A stretch of 64,000 nt of DNA from Lewinellaceae bacterium (GCA_020636325.1 JACJYC010000002.1:843501-907500); one strand, 5' to 3'; counted from the stretch's first letter, positions 24,832-35,200 are shown. The notes: generated from the sequence alone by a model not told the origin. Numbers and translations: made by a program.

Positions 24832-24866
24832 GGGATTTTCCGGTTTATCCGGGAAATCCCTGTTTT
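24832..24866 (+). terminator. Rho-independent terminator
   Basis: GGGATTTTCCGG - TTTAT - CCGGGAAATCCC forms a 12-base stem with one mismatch, followed by TGTTTT. It ends the lipoprotein gene 20 bases after its stop and separates it from scpA. Confidence 0.8.
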
Positions 24867-24883
24867 GCATTGGCAAAATACCC

Positions 24884-24891
24884 TACCTTTG
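24884..24891 (+). promoter_or_regulatory. -7 element upstream of scpA
   Basis: TACCTTTG fits TAnnTTTG and lies 39 bases before the scpA ATG. The nearest TTTG upstream is only 16 bases away, shorter than the usual 19-20, so the -33 part is uncertain. Confidence 0.5.
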
Positions 24892-24930
24892 CCGCGCTGC
24901 CCGGGAAACCCGGCCGGGCAGATCAAGCGC

Positions 24931-25692
24931 ATGAATCAGTCCTATACCATCGTACTGCCGCAATTCGAGGGCCCTTTTGACCTCCTCCTCTTCTTTATCG
25001 AGCGGGACGAGCTGGACATTCATGATATTCCCATCGCCAAGATCACGGACGATTTTCTGGACTATATCCGGCATATGGAACGGATGAACATCGACCTGGC
25101 CAGCGAATTCATCCTTGTAGCGGCAACCCTTTGCCGGATCAAGGCCAAGATGCTGCTGCCCCGCAAACCGGTTGATGAAGAAGGCAACGAGATCGACCCC
25201 AGGGAAGAACTCGTCAGCCGGCTGCTCGAATACAAACGGTACAAGAGTGTCCTGGAGGAAATGCGGCAGTTGGAAGAGGATCGTTCCCTGCGCTTTTACC
25301 GGGGAAGCAACGTCAAGGAATTGCAACAGATCGCTACGAAGGCCCTGGTAGACGTAGAACTGGAATCCGTCACGCTGTTCAAACTGTTGCGGGCATTCGA
25401 GCGCATCATGCAGCGCTTTGAGGAAGGGCCGCCCCAAACCATCCACCGGATTATCCGGTTCAATTACTCGATCGAAGACCAACAGGATTTTATTCTGGGG
25501 CAGGTCAGGTCCGGGCAGAAAGCCAACTTCAACTCCGTATTCGGCCCGTGCGCCAACCGCATCCACGCCATCATTACCTTTCTCGCCCTCCTCGAATTGC
25601 TCAACCTGGAAAAAATAGCTATCATTGTGGGGGAAGGCGTAAATAATTTCTGGCTGCAGGAGCCTGATCCCGCAGCCGATGAAGAGGAATAA
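24931..25692 (+). CDS. scpA: Segregation and condensation protein A
   Basis: 253 residues from ATG 24931; the open frame before it runs through a terminator and promoter element and is not coding. Family features: YTIVLPQFEGPFDLLLFFIERDELDIHDIPIAKITDDFLDYI at the N-terminus, ASEFILVAATLCRIKAKMLLP, then a variable acidic middle, and a C-terminal winged helix (RIHAIITFLALLELLNLEKIAI). ScpA is the kleisin that joins ScpB to the SMC dimer for chromosome compaction and segregation. scpB and smc are not in the window. Confidence 0.93.
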   Translation: MNQSYTIVLPQFEGPFDLLLFFIERDELDIHDIPIAKITDDFLDYIRHMERMNIDLASEFILVAATLCRIKAKMLLPRKPVDEEGNEIDPREELVSRLLEYKRYKSVLEEMRQLEEDRSLRFYRGSNVKELQQIATKALVDVELESVTLFKLLRAFERIMQRFEEGPPQTIHRIIRFNYSIEDQQDFILGQVRSGQKANFNSVFGPCANRIHAIITFLALLELLNLEKIAIIVGEGVNNFWLQEPDPAADEEE

Positions 25693-25750
25693 CCGGCCAT
25701 GTGCACCACGTATGGGAAGATTTTACTCGACGGAAGATTTTCCGCCGCTA

Positions 25751-25864
25751 CTTACAACTTACGACTTACGACTTACAACTCACAACTTACAACTTACGAC
25801 TTACAACTTACAACTTACGACTTACGACTTACGACTCACAACTCACAACTTACAACTTACAACT
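25751..25864. repeat. Heptamer array C (16 perfect-phase units)
   Basis: Sixteen consecutive 7-base units in unbroken phase (CTTACAA, CTTACGA, CTCACAA) plus CT, ending three bases before the ATG of the GlsB-like gene. The array therefore forms the whole leader of that gene. Longest of the heptamer arrays here. Confidence 0.95.
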
Positions 25865-25867
25865 AAA

Positions 25868-26107
25868 ATGGGATGGATTTACATCATTGTGATCGGCGGT
25901 ATCGCCGGCTGGCTGAGCGGATTGCTGATGAAAGGATCCGGATTCGGCCTGTTGGGCAATATTGTCGTCGGCGTGCTGGGCGCCATTGTAGGGGGCTGGA
26001 TCTTCAGCTTCCTGAAAATTGATGCCTACAGTTTTGGCGGCTCGATCCTTTCGGCAGTGGTCGGCGCTATTGTGCTGATCTGGTTGAGCAAAAAGCTTAA
26101 ACTCTGA
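25868..26107 (+). CDS. GlsB/YeaQ/YmgE-family membrane protein
   Basis: 79 residues, three membrane helices, with the transglycosylase-associated-protein pattern: IGGIAGWLSGLLMKGSGFGLLGNIVVGVLGAIVGGWIF and a final SILSAVVGAIVLIWLSKKL. These are small inner-membrane proteins often linked to general stress responses; biochemical role unknown. Start is the ATG at 25868, three bases after a 112-base heptamer array. An open frame runs backwards through the array but the repeat-coded peptide is not real protein. Its stop CTCTGA touches the following VWA frame. Confidence 0.88.
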   Translation: MGWIYIIVIGGIAGWLSGLLMKGSGFGLLGNIVVGVLGAIVGGWIFSFLKIDAYSFGGSILSAVVGAIVLIWLSKKLKL

Positions 26108-26214
26108 ATCCCGGCTCCGGGATCGACCGGTCGGCGGAGGAAGAACGCCTCCACCGCTGGCGGCTCATTCTGGGCGCCAAATCGGACCCGGAAGGCGAGG
26201 TCGGCCTGGAAGGC

Positions 26215-27270
26215 GTGGCCCGGGGGATGGACCGCGTACTCGAAGCTCTTTACGACAGCGACCGGCGGGGCAATCTCGGCCCCAGCTCACCCAATATCAA
26301 CCGGTGGCTCGGCGATATTCGCACGTACTTCCCTACATCGGTTGTCCAGCTCATGCAAAAGGACGCGTTGGAGCGGCTGGGAATGGAACGCATGCTGCTG
26401 GAGCCCGAACTGCTTGAAAGCGTAACGCCGGATGTTCATTTGGTCGGCGCGCTACTTACCTTAGGCAAAATGCTGCCCGACAAAACGCGTGAAACCGCCC
26501 GCATGGTAGTGCGCAAGGTCGTGGAGCAGATCGAAATCCGGATGCGATTCCCGCTGGAGCAGGCCATCCGGGGCAGCCTCAACCGCGCGGAGCGCAACTT
26601 CCGCCCGCGACCCCACGAGATCAACTGGCCCCACACCGTCAGAACCAATCTTCGCTACTACCAACCCGAACTCAACACGATCATTCCCCACCGGCTCATC
26701 GGTTATGGGCACAAGCGGCGGCAGCTCAAGCACGTAATTCTGCTGATCGACCAAAGCGGATCAATGGCCAGTTCGGTTGTGTATGCAGGTGTAGCCGCCA
26801 GCGTGATGGCGTCCATTCGCAGTCTCCGCACCCATATCGTGGCATTTGATACCAGCGTCGTCGACCTGAGCGAACACCTGGACGACCCGGTCGACCTGCT
26901 GTTCGGCATCCAGTTGGGCGGCGGTACCGATATTGCCAAAGCCCTGAAGTACGCCGCCGGCCTGGTCCAAATCCCGAAAGAGACCACCCTGTTGCTCATC
27001 AGCGACCTCTTCGAAGGCGGCAAGGAGCAGGATATGCTGGCACAGGTCGATCACCTCAAAGCTGCCGGCGTCAATTTCATTTCACTCCTGGCCCTGAACG
27101 ACGAAGGCGCCCCTGCCTTTGATCGGAATATTGCCGAAAAACTGGCGATTCGGGGTATTCCCGCCTTTGCATGTACACCAGACCTGTTTCCGGGATTGAT
27201 AAGCGCTGCACTGAATGAAGAAGCCGTGGGGGATTGGATGGGGCGGAATGGTATTAGTTCCAAGAACTAA
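26215..27270 (+). CDS. VWA-domain protein (DUF5682-associated type)
   Basis: 351 residues from GTG 26215. The frame is open upstream to 26101, and the upstream codons (EERLHRWRLILG) fit the family N-terminus, but no ATG, GTG or TTG precedes them; the only option is a CTG overlapping the glsB stop. The start is thus uncertain or the 5-prime end was lost. Family stretches: ALYDSDRRGNLGPSSPNINRWLGDIRTYFP, TARMVVRKVVEQIE. The VWA domain has an intact MIDAS: LIDQSGSM (DxSxS), a Thr in GGGTDIAKAL and an Asp in LLISDLF. Homologues usually sit in operons with a MoxR-type AAA ATPase and a DUF5682 protein. Here DUF5682 is convergent and no ATPase is present. Confidence 0.85.
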   Translation: MARGMDRVLEALYDSDRRGNLGPSSPNINRWLGDIRTYFPTSVVQLMQKDALERLGMERMLLEPELLESVTPDVHLVGALLTLGKMLPDKTRETARMVVRKVVEQIEIRMRFPLEQAIRGSLNRAERNFRPRPHEINWPHTVRTNLRYYQPELNTIIPHRLIGYGHKRRQLKHVILLIDQSGSMASSVVYAGVAASVMASIRSLRTHIVAFDTSVVDLSEHLDDPVDLLFGIQLGGGTDIAKALKYAAGLVQIPKETTLLLISDLFEGGKEQDMLAQVDHLKAAGVNFISLLALNDEGAPAFDRNIAEKLAIRGIPAFACTPDLFPGLISAALNEEAVGDWMGRNGISSKN

Positions 27271-27355
27271 ACAAGGCAATTGACAATTCTCTCGAGATTG
27301 CGTAAATTAGAGCCGGAAACCAAAAAGGAAGCAGAGAATATGCCGTGACTATTTG

Positions 27356-29626
27356 CTATCCCATCCCCAATATCCGCCGGGCTGTTATCATCAGCATTTC
27401 CTCTTCTTCTGTAAATAAGATCGCTTCTTCAGCTTTTTCAGGCACGACCTCCGCAATTACCTGCGGTTGCCGCGCCATCACCAGCATCTGCTGCCGTTCG
27501 CGGGGCGTGAATTGGGAAAAAGTGCGCCGGACAACCGGCAATGCGCTTTGAAAGCTTTCCCCGCCGATCCCGGATACCCACTCGTCGAGCAGCGCCCACA
27601 ACGGCGGATGATGGATCAGTACCAAACCGCTGCCTTCCATAAAACCCTCTACCCAACCGGCAACGGCGATGGCATCACTGCGTCCGGCGGAAAGCGCCAA
27701 CCGCATCTGTTGATTGGTTCGTTCGAGGGACCATTTTTGCTTGTCGAACAAAATGCGGGTTGCCTGCCCGGCAATCAACGGCGCAGTCGACCCTGCCGAA
27801 GCGGCCAGTTCCAGGGCTCGTAACCAAACCGGCATATGGTGTTCATAAGCCTGGATCGATAAGGCGCGGTTGGCGGCTCCAACGGCTTTTCGCCAGTTTT
27901 GAGCCGACTCCTCATCCAGCCCGGCCAAAGCCGCCGGCAGGCCCGCGCACATCCTCGGCGCCAGTTCATTGACCAACTCCGCCAATGCGGTCACGTCCGT
28001 CTTTCGGGCGTCCCCGTACTGAATCACTCCGATCAGAGACGGCAGGCTTTCCAACAAGGTGAAAATGTCGTGCGACAAAGCACTGATCTCTTCCATACGC
28101 CGGATCAGCGGCGTCAGTACATCCGGTAAACCCGCCCGCAGCGCGTCGGAAGCCATCTTTGCCAGTTCGGATAAATTGGAGGATTTGCCCGCAAGGTGCT
28201 GCAAGCGGGCGGTTGCCGCTTTTTCCAGCGTATTCCCCCATATTCCGGCTTCTATAATGGACAGTGCAAAATCGGGCGCCCATTGCATGCGCCAGATCTC
28301 CTTGAAGCCGCCCAGTGTGGTTTCCGGATTTTCTTCGAGACTCCCCCAGTTGATCTCCAGGATATTGAGCCGGTGGAGCAGGCGGCTTTTGTCCAGGTCC
28401 GTGGGCTCCCGCAGGTCGATGCCCCCCTTGGGGTTGGTGGCGGTACCCTTCAACCATTGCGCTTCATCGGCGCCCCAGTATTTGGTCATCCGGGTCGACT
28501 TGATGGTTTGCTCCAGGTCTTTTTGGAGCGGGACTTTAGCCAGACCGGCCGGTACCATGCCGGTTCTTTCACCGATCACCAGTTTTTCCCGGATCAATGC
28601 CAGCACCGCGTTTTCACCCCGGCCGAATACGCTCCGGGCGGCCTCTTCCAGTTCTTCCAGGCCTGGGATGACCAGGTTGCGCAAGGTCGCCAGCGTATCC
28701 GCCAACCGGGTGGCGTCCTGCGTTTGGGCCGGCGAAGCGTCAAAGCCTTCTTTGCGCAGGAGCGCCGCCACACGGGCCATCCACCGTACCGTCGCTTCCT
28801 CATTGTTTTGGAAAAGCAGTTCGTACCAGGCGGGCGCCGATACCCCGGCGCCGTAACCGCTTTCGCGCGACAGATGCCGATAGCTCCAGGGAATCCAAAC
28901 GGCCTCTGTTTTGCGCTTGGGCAAGCCTTTCAATACGGCATTGTCCGCAGCTGCTTTGATCTTTTCCGTCCGGGCGAGTACCGGCCCATGCCAGGCGCCG
29001 CATACGACGGCGATCCGCTGATGCCCCTGCTTGATCAGGTCCCGGATGCACTTGCGCATGTAGGCCTCCCGGAGGAGGGTTTCGCGGGTTTCCGTCCGCA
29101 CCGGGTCGTCGCGCAAAGCCGCCACCATCTCGAGAATAGACGGGAATACGGCTTCCTCGTTCGGGCCGCGCTCAAACATGACATCCCACCATCTTTCGCT
29201 ATCGGGGTACCCGGCCAGTTGCGCCATCATGCCCAGCGGGTCGGCCTGGAGGGCCGTTTCCTCGGGAGTCAGGTTGAGGGTCAACTGGCTTTTCCGGTCG
29301 AGGGCAAACTGGACGTTCACCGGCAGGTCGACGGGAAAAAACGGTATCCTGTTGGCGATGCCGTATCTGAACGCCTGCCATTCCGGCGAGAATTCTGCAA
29401 ACGGATAATAAGCGGCCTGGTGCAGGTCGTCGGGATTGTAGAAGAGAATGGCCACCGGCGGCTCGGGCGGGTCTTTTTCCAGGGCTTTGAGCGCACCTGC
29501 AGCGTCAGCAGGCAATTCGACCGCTATGCAATCCGGGGCGAATAGTTGCAATGCCCCCATCAGGCTCCTGGCGGAACCGGGGCCGTGGTGGCGGATGCCG
29601 AAAACGCGGATATCGGGAGCGGCCAA
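27356..29626 (-). CDS. DUF5682-family protein
   Basis: 756 residues, soluble. The N-terminus is diagnostic: IRVFGIRHHGPGSARSLMGAL, then DCIAVELPADAAGAL and AILFYNPDDLHQAAYYPFAEFSPEWQAFRYG. Later come RIAVVCGAWHGPVL (a second conserved His, reminiscent of TraB/ChaN-like folds), WIPWSYRHLSRESGYGAGVSAPAWYELLF and a long helical C-terminal half. No enzymatic activity is established, to my knowledge. The family travels with VWA, MoxR-type AAA, DUF5691 and SWIM-zinc proteins. Only the VWA partner is in this window, and it converges on this gene from the other side. An ATG start at 29626 is consistent with the conserved beginning. Confidence 0.85.
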   Translation of the reverse strand: MAAPDIRVFGIRHHGPGSARSLMGALQLFAPDCIAVELPADAAGALKALEKDPPEPPVAILFYNPDDLHQAAYYPFAEFSPEWQAFRYGIANRIPFFPVDLPVNVQFALDRKSQLTLNLTPEETALQADPLGMMAQLAGYPDSERWWDVMFERGPNEEAVFPSILEMVAALRDDPVRTETRETLLREAYMRKCIRDLIKQGHQRIAVVCGAWHGPVLARTEKIKAAADNAVLKGLPKRKTEAVWIPWSYRHLSRESGYGAGVSAPAWYELLFQNNEEATVRWMARVAALLRKEGFDASPAQTQDATRLADTLATLRNLVIPGLEELEEAARSVFGRGENAVLALIREKLVIGERTGMVPAGLAKVPLQKDLEQTIKSTRMTKYWGADEAQWLKGTATNPKGGIDLREPTDLDKSRLLHRLNILEINWGSLEENPETTLGGFKEIWRMQWAPDFALSIIEAGIWGNTLEKAATARLQHLAGKSSNLSELAKMASDALRAGLPDVLTPLIRRMEEISALSHDIFTLLESLPSLIGVIQYGDARKTDVTALAELVNELAPRMCAGLPAALAGLDEESAQNWRKAVGAANRALSIQAYEHHMPVWLRALELAASAGSTAPLIAGQATRILFDKQKWSLERTNQQMRLALSAGRSDAIAVAGWVEGFMEGSGLVLIHHPPLWALLDEWVSGIGGESFQSALPVVRRTFSQFTPRERQQMLVMARQPQVIAEVVPEKAEEAILFTEEEEMLMITARRILGMG

Positions 29627-29695
29627 ACGGTGGATTTTGGTTCAAAGGTACGAAATCACCTTTTCCGAAAGGAACACAGTTAAGCGGCGTGATCC

Positions 29696-30616
29696 TTAAG
29701 GAATTTTGATCAGCTTCCAATACCCGATTCCGTCTTTGGAAGCGATCCGGAACCCATACGCGCCGGCCGGCAACCCCGACAGATCAAGCCCGGTCTGCGG
29801 GAACTGCAACGCCCCTGACCGGACCGCTTTGCCCGTAGCGTCAAAAACAATAAACCGGGGTGAATCCAGGGATTCTGCCAACTCCACCGTCAGCCGGTCC
29901 CGGAAAGGATTCGGAGAAAAGATGGCTGCCGACGTGGCCAGCAGGTCATCCGTTTTATCAAAAAAAGCAAAACAAACCGGGATTTCTGTCACGGAAACAG
30001 CGTGTGCTGGACCATGATAGCAGTAAAATTCCGTGTGTATGAACGGCGCCGACTCCGGCGGATACGGGATCAGGTTTTCCGTACTGCCGAGTACTTCCAC
30101 ATACCGGTTTTCCGGAAAAAAGGTGTACCCGTTCAGCGGTTGCAGATTAAATCTCCTTGTAGTGATATTGAACTGAAAAGGGCTTTCGGTTTCTCCAACC
30201 ACAATCGTCTCAATATTGTCCACCACAACCCTGTAAGTTTCTGCCGGGAACCAGGATCGGACCGGCGCGCCCAGGGTAAGCGTATCGCCCGGCTGGGCGC
30301 TGAAATCCATCCAGAGATAGAAGGTATCGTCGTCGCTGTCCAACCCCCGAATGAATACAGAATCGTTACGGGTATAGGTAAAAAATACCGGAGTATCATT
30401 TATGTCAAAGATGGACTTTACAATTGCCCGACACGGGGTACCGTCCAACAAGGTGTCTTTTGCAGCCATATAAAAGTCTTCTATTGGTTCATTGGTCAAA
30501 GAGTCATAACCTGCAAAGTAGAAAACCGCATGCAGCGGCGCCCATTCCTGGCCCTGGGCTTCGGAGTCAAAGGGAAAACAAAGCAGTAAGGCGGTAAATG
30601 CAAAAAGAAAGCGCAT
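29696..30616 (-). CDS. Secreted protein with T9SS sorting domain
   Basis: 306 residues from ATG 30616, which directly begins the signal peptide (MRFLFAFTALLLCFPFDSEAQ); 21 more upstream residues are open but lack function. The body is strand-rich (LDSDDDTFYLWMDFSAQPGDTLTLG, YRVVVDNIETIVVGET) without a recognised domain. The last ~75 residues are a type A T9SS sorting domain: IFSPNPFRDRLTVELAE, FDATGKAVRSG, LDLSGLPAGAYGFRI..., WKLIKIP. The product should cross the outer membrane through T9SS and be released or attached to the surface. It follows the next gene upstream (30630) by 13 bases, suggesting co-transcription. Confidence 0.85.
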   Translation of the reverse strand: MRFLFAFTALLLCFPFDSEAQGQEWAPLHAVFYFAGYDSLTNEPIEDFYMAAKDTLLDGTPCRAIVKSIFDINDTPVFFTYTRNDSVFIRGLDSDDDTFYLWMDFSAQPGDTLTLGAPVRSWFPAETYRVVVDNIETIVVGETESPFQFNITTRRFNLQPLNGYTFFPENRYVEVLGSTENLIPYPPESAPFIHTEFYCYHGPAHAVSVTEIPVCFAFFDKTDDLLATSAAIFSPNPFRDRLTVELAESLDSPRFIVFDATGKAVRSGALQFPQTGLDLSGLPAGAYGFRIASKDGIGYWKLIKIP

Positions 30617-30629
30617 GGTCAACGGGTTT

Positions 30630-32225
30630 TTAATGGGTGATGACAATTTTTTCGCTGACCGGGCGACTGCCCGGCGCAAGATATTGAAGAGAATAGATGC
30701 CTGCGGGCAGGTCTGCCACGGAGAGGATATAGGTCATTTCGCGGTCCCGCACGGCCAGCCGGCGCACGGGGCAGCCGGTGTTGTCGATCAGGTTCAACAT
30801 GGCTTGTTCCGGCGGATTTTCCGATAAAACCAGGTTGATCGCCAGGGTTTCGCCGGCCGGGTTGGGGTAGGCCAGTATCCGGGCGGTTACCCCGGGCGCT
30901 TCACCGGTATTGAGCGGCAGGTGGCACCCGGGAACCAGGCAGCCGTAGGGGTCTGTTTTGATGACCCAGCCCCGCTGTTTGGGCGTGCCGGGCGGCGGCG
31001 AAGTACCGAAATATTGCGCCTGGCCGACGGCTACGAACCCTCCGTCGGCGGTTTCTTTTACATCGTACAGAAAATGCCGGAAAACGGTATCCTCCTGGAT
31101 CTTGAACTTGCGCGACCAAAGGCTGTCGCCGTCCGGGGAGGCCTTGACCATCCAGCCGTACATGTCAGCCGTGAGGTCGACTGAATCAAAATAGCCATTT
31201 CCGACGGCTACGTAGCCGCTGCTGTCCGAAGCCGCCACCATTTTGTTGAGCACGATATCATCGCCATCTACGAGCCAGCCCCCCCTAAAATCGACCTCCC
31301 AGACCTTTTCGAAACCGGCATCGAGCTTGTACAGGCATCCCGTATCCCAGCGCACCCTTCTTTTGATCGAATTAATAAACACCTCCTGGCCCTTTTTGGT
31401 CAGTACCACCCATCCGCCGTCGGCAGTGGGCAGCATATCCCGGATGCCGCCTTCGTCGCGGTCAATCCCGGAATCGTACCGGCGCAACACCTGGCCCGCT
31501 GTGTCCAGCTCGAGGATATGGGAACGGTGGACGAAATTTTCTTCTACTTCGAACAGGTTATAGTTACCCGAATAAAAACCCAGGTACAATTTATTGTCCC
31601 TGTACACGGCGACATACGGCTCTTCGACAATGGAATCCCCATATATCCAATCCCAAACGATTTGGCCGTTTGTATCTATTTTGGTCAGTTGGATATCCAA
31701 ATCCGCTGCGTCCGGAACCTTTATCAGGCTGGCTGCGAAAAAACCGGAATCAGGACATTGGGTCATAGTCCGGGGCAAAATATAGGATGTTTCCGGGTAG
31801 TACAAGCTGTTAAAAGGCCAAAAGGCGAACTGGTCTCCGGATAAAGTTCTTTTTTGGATGAACCCTGTCATTCCGATCGAATCTATGGAATAACCGCTGA
31901 TGGCCAGATCTCCATCCGCTGTCCGGATCAGGGTAGAGAACCAGGTCTCAAAGGTGCGCCCCGGCTGCGCCAGAACGCGGTGATCGATGAGCTCACCGGC
32001 AAGATCCATTCGGGCAAACAACGCGGAGGTGGGGTATTTCGGCGGAACCGTATCGGCCACGATCCCGGCCATGTAAATCAGGGAATCCTCCGTGTAAACG
32101 GCGGTGAGGGCTGCGGCCGGATAATTAAAGTAAAAGGGGCGGTTGAAGGTGGCCTGGGCATTGAGAGTGGGAACGGAGGCTGCCCCGGCCATGCAGAAGA
32201 CCAATATTTTCAGGAGGTTTTTCAT
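30630..32225 (-). CDS. Large secreted protein with T9SS sorting domain
   Basis: 531 residues. Signal peptide MKNLLKILVFCMAGAASVPTLNAQ. The body reads like a repeated-blade propeller: ALFARMDLAGELIDHRV, IDTNGQIVWDWIYGDS, ADGGWVVLTKKGQE, SDSSGYVAVGNGYF, KASPDGDSLWSRKF, ADGGFVAVGQAQYFG and KTDPYGCLVPGCH. These are the delta-60-like or generic repeat motifs common in Bacteroidota secreted proteins. The end is a T9SS type A sorting domain (ILAYPNPAGETLAINLVL, LIDNTGCPVRRLAV, VADLPAGIYSLQYL, SEKIVITH). It lies between two other T9SS cargo genes on the same strand. Confidence 0.88.
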   Translation of the reverse strand: MKNLLKILVFCMAGAASVPTLNAQATFNRPFYFNYPAAALTAVYTEDSLIYMAGIVADTVPPKYPTSALFARMDLAGELIDHRVLAQPGRTFETWFSTLIRTADGDLAISGYSIDSIGMTGFIQKRTLSGDQFAFWPFNSLYYPETSYILPRTMTQCPDSGFFAASLIKVPDAADLDIQLTKIDTNGQIVWDWIYGDSIVEEPYVAVYRDNKLYLGFYSGNYNLFEVEENFVHRSHILELDTAGQVLRRYDSGIDRDEGGIRDMLPTADGGWVVLTKKGQEVFINSIKRRVRWDTGCLYKLDAGFEKVWEVDFRGGWLVDGDDIVLNKMVAASDSSGYVAVGNGYFDSVDLTADMYGWMVKASPDGDSLWSRKFKIQEDTVFRHFLYDVKETADGGFVAVGQAQYFGTSPPPGTPKQRGWVIKTDPYGCLVPGCHLPLNTGEAPGVTARILAYPNPAGETLAINLVLSENPPEQAMLNLIDNTGCPVRRLAVRDREMTYILSVADLPAGIYSLQYLAPGSRPVSEKIVITH

Positions 32226-32241
32226 GGCTGAATGCTGATCG

Positions 32242-32281
32242 GGCGGCGACTGAAAACCGGAAAGGGCCCCCTGTCGCCGCC
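32242..32281 (-). other. Stem-loop between two T9SS cargo genes
   Basis: GGCGGCGAC and GTCGCCGCC are perfect 9-base arms around a 22-base loop in the 64-base gap. No T run follows on the minus strand, so it is more likely an mRNA-processing or stability structure than a terminator. Confidence 0.5.
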
Positions 32282-32289
32282 GGAAAATG

Positions 32290-35200
32290 TTATTTAATGA
32301 CGGTAAAACTCCCGCCGGCCAATGCTCCGCCGGCCGTGATCAGGCGATAATAGTACATGCCCTGTTGGTATCCGGATACATTCCATGTAAAGGCCGGTAT
32401 TTCAGGGTCAAGGATTTGTTGGAGTACCATTTTACCTGCTGCATTGTAAATCCGTAAGACGGCGGAATTTTCCAGAAAGTTCCTGACCGCTGCGAATTGA
32501 AAAGTAATTTCATCATTTGCCGGATTGGGGTAGACAGAAATGTTTCTAATTTGATCAGAAATGGAAAGCCCCGCCGGATTTTCTGCCCCCTCTTTTTGTT
32601 GATCTTCGGGCAATTGCGGAACATGCAGGTATTGCGCCCCGAAAGCGTAATTGAGCCAGTTTTGGGCCAGCAGGGCTGCTTTTCCGTCGGATTGGTCCGC
32701 AATTTGCTGCAAGACACTCAGTTCACCTGCAGTAATCTGGTGGTACTCCTTTTGCGCCGCCATGCGGCTCATGTCCATTTGTTTGATCGAAGCGTACAAT
32801 TGATGTTCGGCCAGTTCCGCTGCGGTCAGTTCCGGGATCTGGCCGATTTCCGACAACCGGGTGCTTGCGGCCTGGAAATCTCCTGCCTGAATTAGGGCGT
32901 CTGCTTCTCCGTAGAACCCTTCCAGTGAATTTCTGGCGGCCAACCAATAACCCACACTGTCCAGTTGCCTGCCGGAAGCCTGATCGAGGTAGTATTGCGC
33001 CAGCCAGGTAGCGTCCGATTGGTACTTGGCGAAAGCGTCGGCTGCCTGGCGTTGGAGACTGACGGGAGCGTGCGGGTTGCCCTTGATCTGGCCGAACAAT
33101 TGCTCGAAATTTTGAAGGTTTTGCCAATATGTGCTTTTTTTTGTATCCGGGTCATCGTCCCCTGAGATGATTTTGGGAAGGCAAAGGTTAGCAGGAGCGG
33201 TCTGTTTTGAAAATTTGGCCGGGTCAAAATAAACCGGTTCCTCCCGAGCGCCCTGGTCGTCGTAAAAATACGCGATATCGTTGCCCAGCGAGTTATCAAA
33301 ATGCTGGTAGGGTTCCTGCCAGAAATTGAAACCTGAGAACTTGTTGCCGGCCGCTTTTTGACCGTCTCCCTGCTGAAAGGCGGCAATTTCGCCGTAGGCC
33401 ACTACAAAATCAAAGGGATTGCTGCTCAGGTTATCGTTGCAGAGATAATGGAGTCCGCCGGTAGGGGGAGATTTGTCCCCTGCATTATTTCCATTGGCGA
33501 TATTGCCGGCTAACAAACCGTATAAAAGATTGTCGTAAATTTCATTGTAATCCAGCAGTACTTCGCCGCCGGCTGAAACATTGGAATTGCGCACGCAAAT
33601 GCCGATACTGGATCGGGGTTCTATATCGGTTGGGCCCTCAAATTGGTTGCCGGTTACTTTAAACCCCGTACAATGGTCAACAAACAGACCCACTACCCGC
33701 TCGGGATGGTCAATCGAAGAAATGGTGTGCGGAAAGCTGCCCAGGTTGAAATAGCAGTTCTCTACCTTGAACAGATCGACCGCCCTGGCGTGAACGGCGT
33801 GGTGGTTGTTGTAGAATTGCGCACTCTGAACGGAGAAGGTGTTAACGGAGCTGATGTTGTATCCGAAAATGCCGAATCGCAAGTTCCGAAAGACGCCTTT
33901 TTCTACCAGAAACTGGGCATTGGAGGTGTAAATGCCGGTGGACATCAATGCCTCATCGGTGAGTTGCGACCTCCTGTCCTCAAACCGGCATTCAGCCGAA
34001 AGGACGCCTTTTACCCGGTCCAGAAAAAGCATAGGGCCGGCCGCCGTGAAGGGAAATTCATTATCGTGCAGAAAAGTGCAATTGGAAACGACGGATAAAT
34101 TGTCAATTTCCAGGGATGGATTTGCAGGATTGAAATTCCGGTATTTCGCTATGCCGATGCTTCTCTGGCAGTTTTTGAAAGTAGAACCATCCGCTTCGAG
34201 AATGCTGCCGCCCTGGGTGTATGTTTTGCGATCGTACAGGGAAATGCCGGTTTTGGCAAAAGAAATGGAGGTGTTCTTCATAATAACCCGGCCTTGCAAA
34301 TAATCCGCCCCGGACGGCAACTGGGTGGTGTTTTCGACTCCAAGCACCTCGATGCCATCCCAATAATCGTTATCGCATCCCCTGGAGAGCAAAGCGTTTT
34401 CCAATTCCAGCGTACCGCGGGCATTCACGACAATTTTACTGTCCGTCGAATTGAAACGCACCAGCGACCTGATGGTTAAGCGGGCAAAAGGGTGGACAAT
34501 TACATTGCCGCCGATGGACCTGGGTTGATCCCAGACTTCGTCGTCGTACACATGAACGTCCCCCGGATCGGGTGAAAGAAGATCGGCCGCGGCCGCCACG
34601 GCGTCATAAGCGCACAGATAACCGGCCCCCATAGTGGCAGGATCGTAGTTTACATTCGGTTTGGCGGTAGCTTTCAAAATGGCCTCTATCTCTATATTGG
34701 TCAGGCATGGGTTGACGCTGAGCATCAGGCCGGCGGTGCCGGCTACGATCGGCGCCGCTGTGGAAGTGCCGTCACGGGTGCCGATCCCCGGTCCCAATCC
34801 TGTATCGTGCCAACTGGGTTGAATACCGTAGAGCGGCTGGGTATCTGATCGACCCGGGGCTGATAAATCAACGGCTGCGTAATGCGGCTCTGCCATTGGT
34901 ACATAGGTATTGTGCTGGTGGGCGGTTACAATGACTACGCCGGGTATTTGGTTATAGGGCTTATGATCCTCTGTTGTATTGTACTGGCCTTCATGATTTG
35001 GCCCTGCAGCACAAACAAAAAGAACCCCATCGTCAGTAATTTCTTTTACCATTTTGGTCAGGGTTGGGTTTGAAGTCAGTACATTGCCCCAACTCATATT
35101 TATGATCTTATACCCGGCCTGATGTGCTGCCCAAACGGCCGGAAAAGGATTCCCCCTGCATCCTGAGCTTGATGGATTAAGATGCTCTGCAAGAAAACCG

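Noticed and set aside
25679..25867. Repeat-coded peptide ahead of the GlsB-like protein
   Set aside because: Its sequence (LTTYNL-like repeats) comes only from the heptamer array; no family starts this way.
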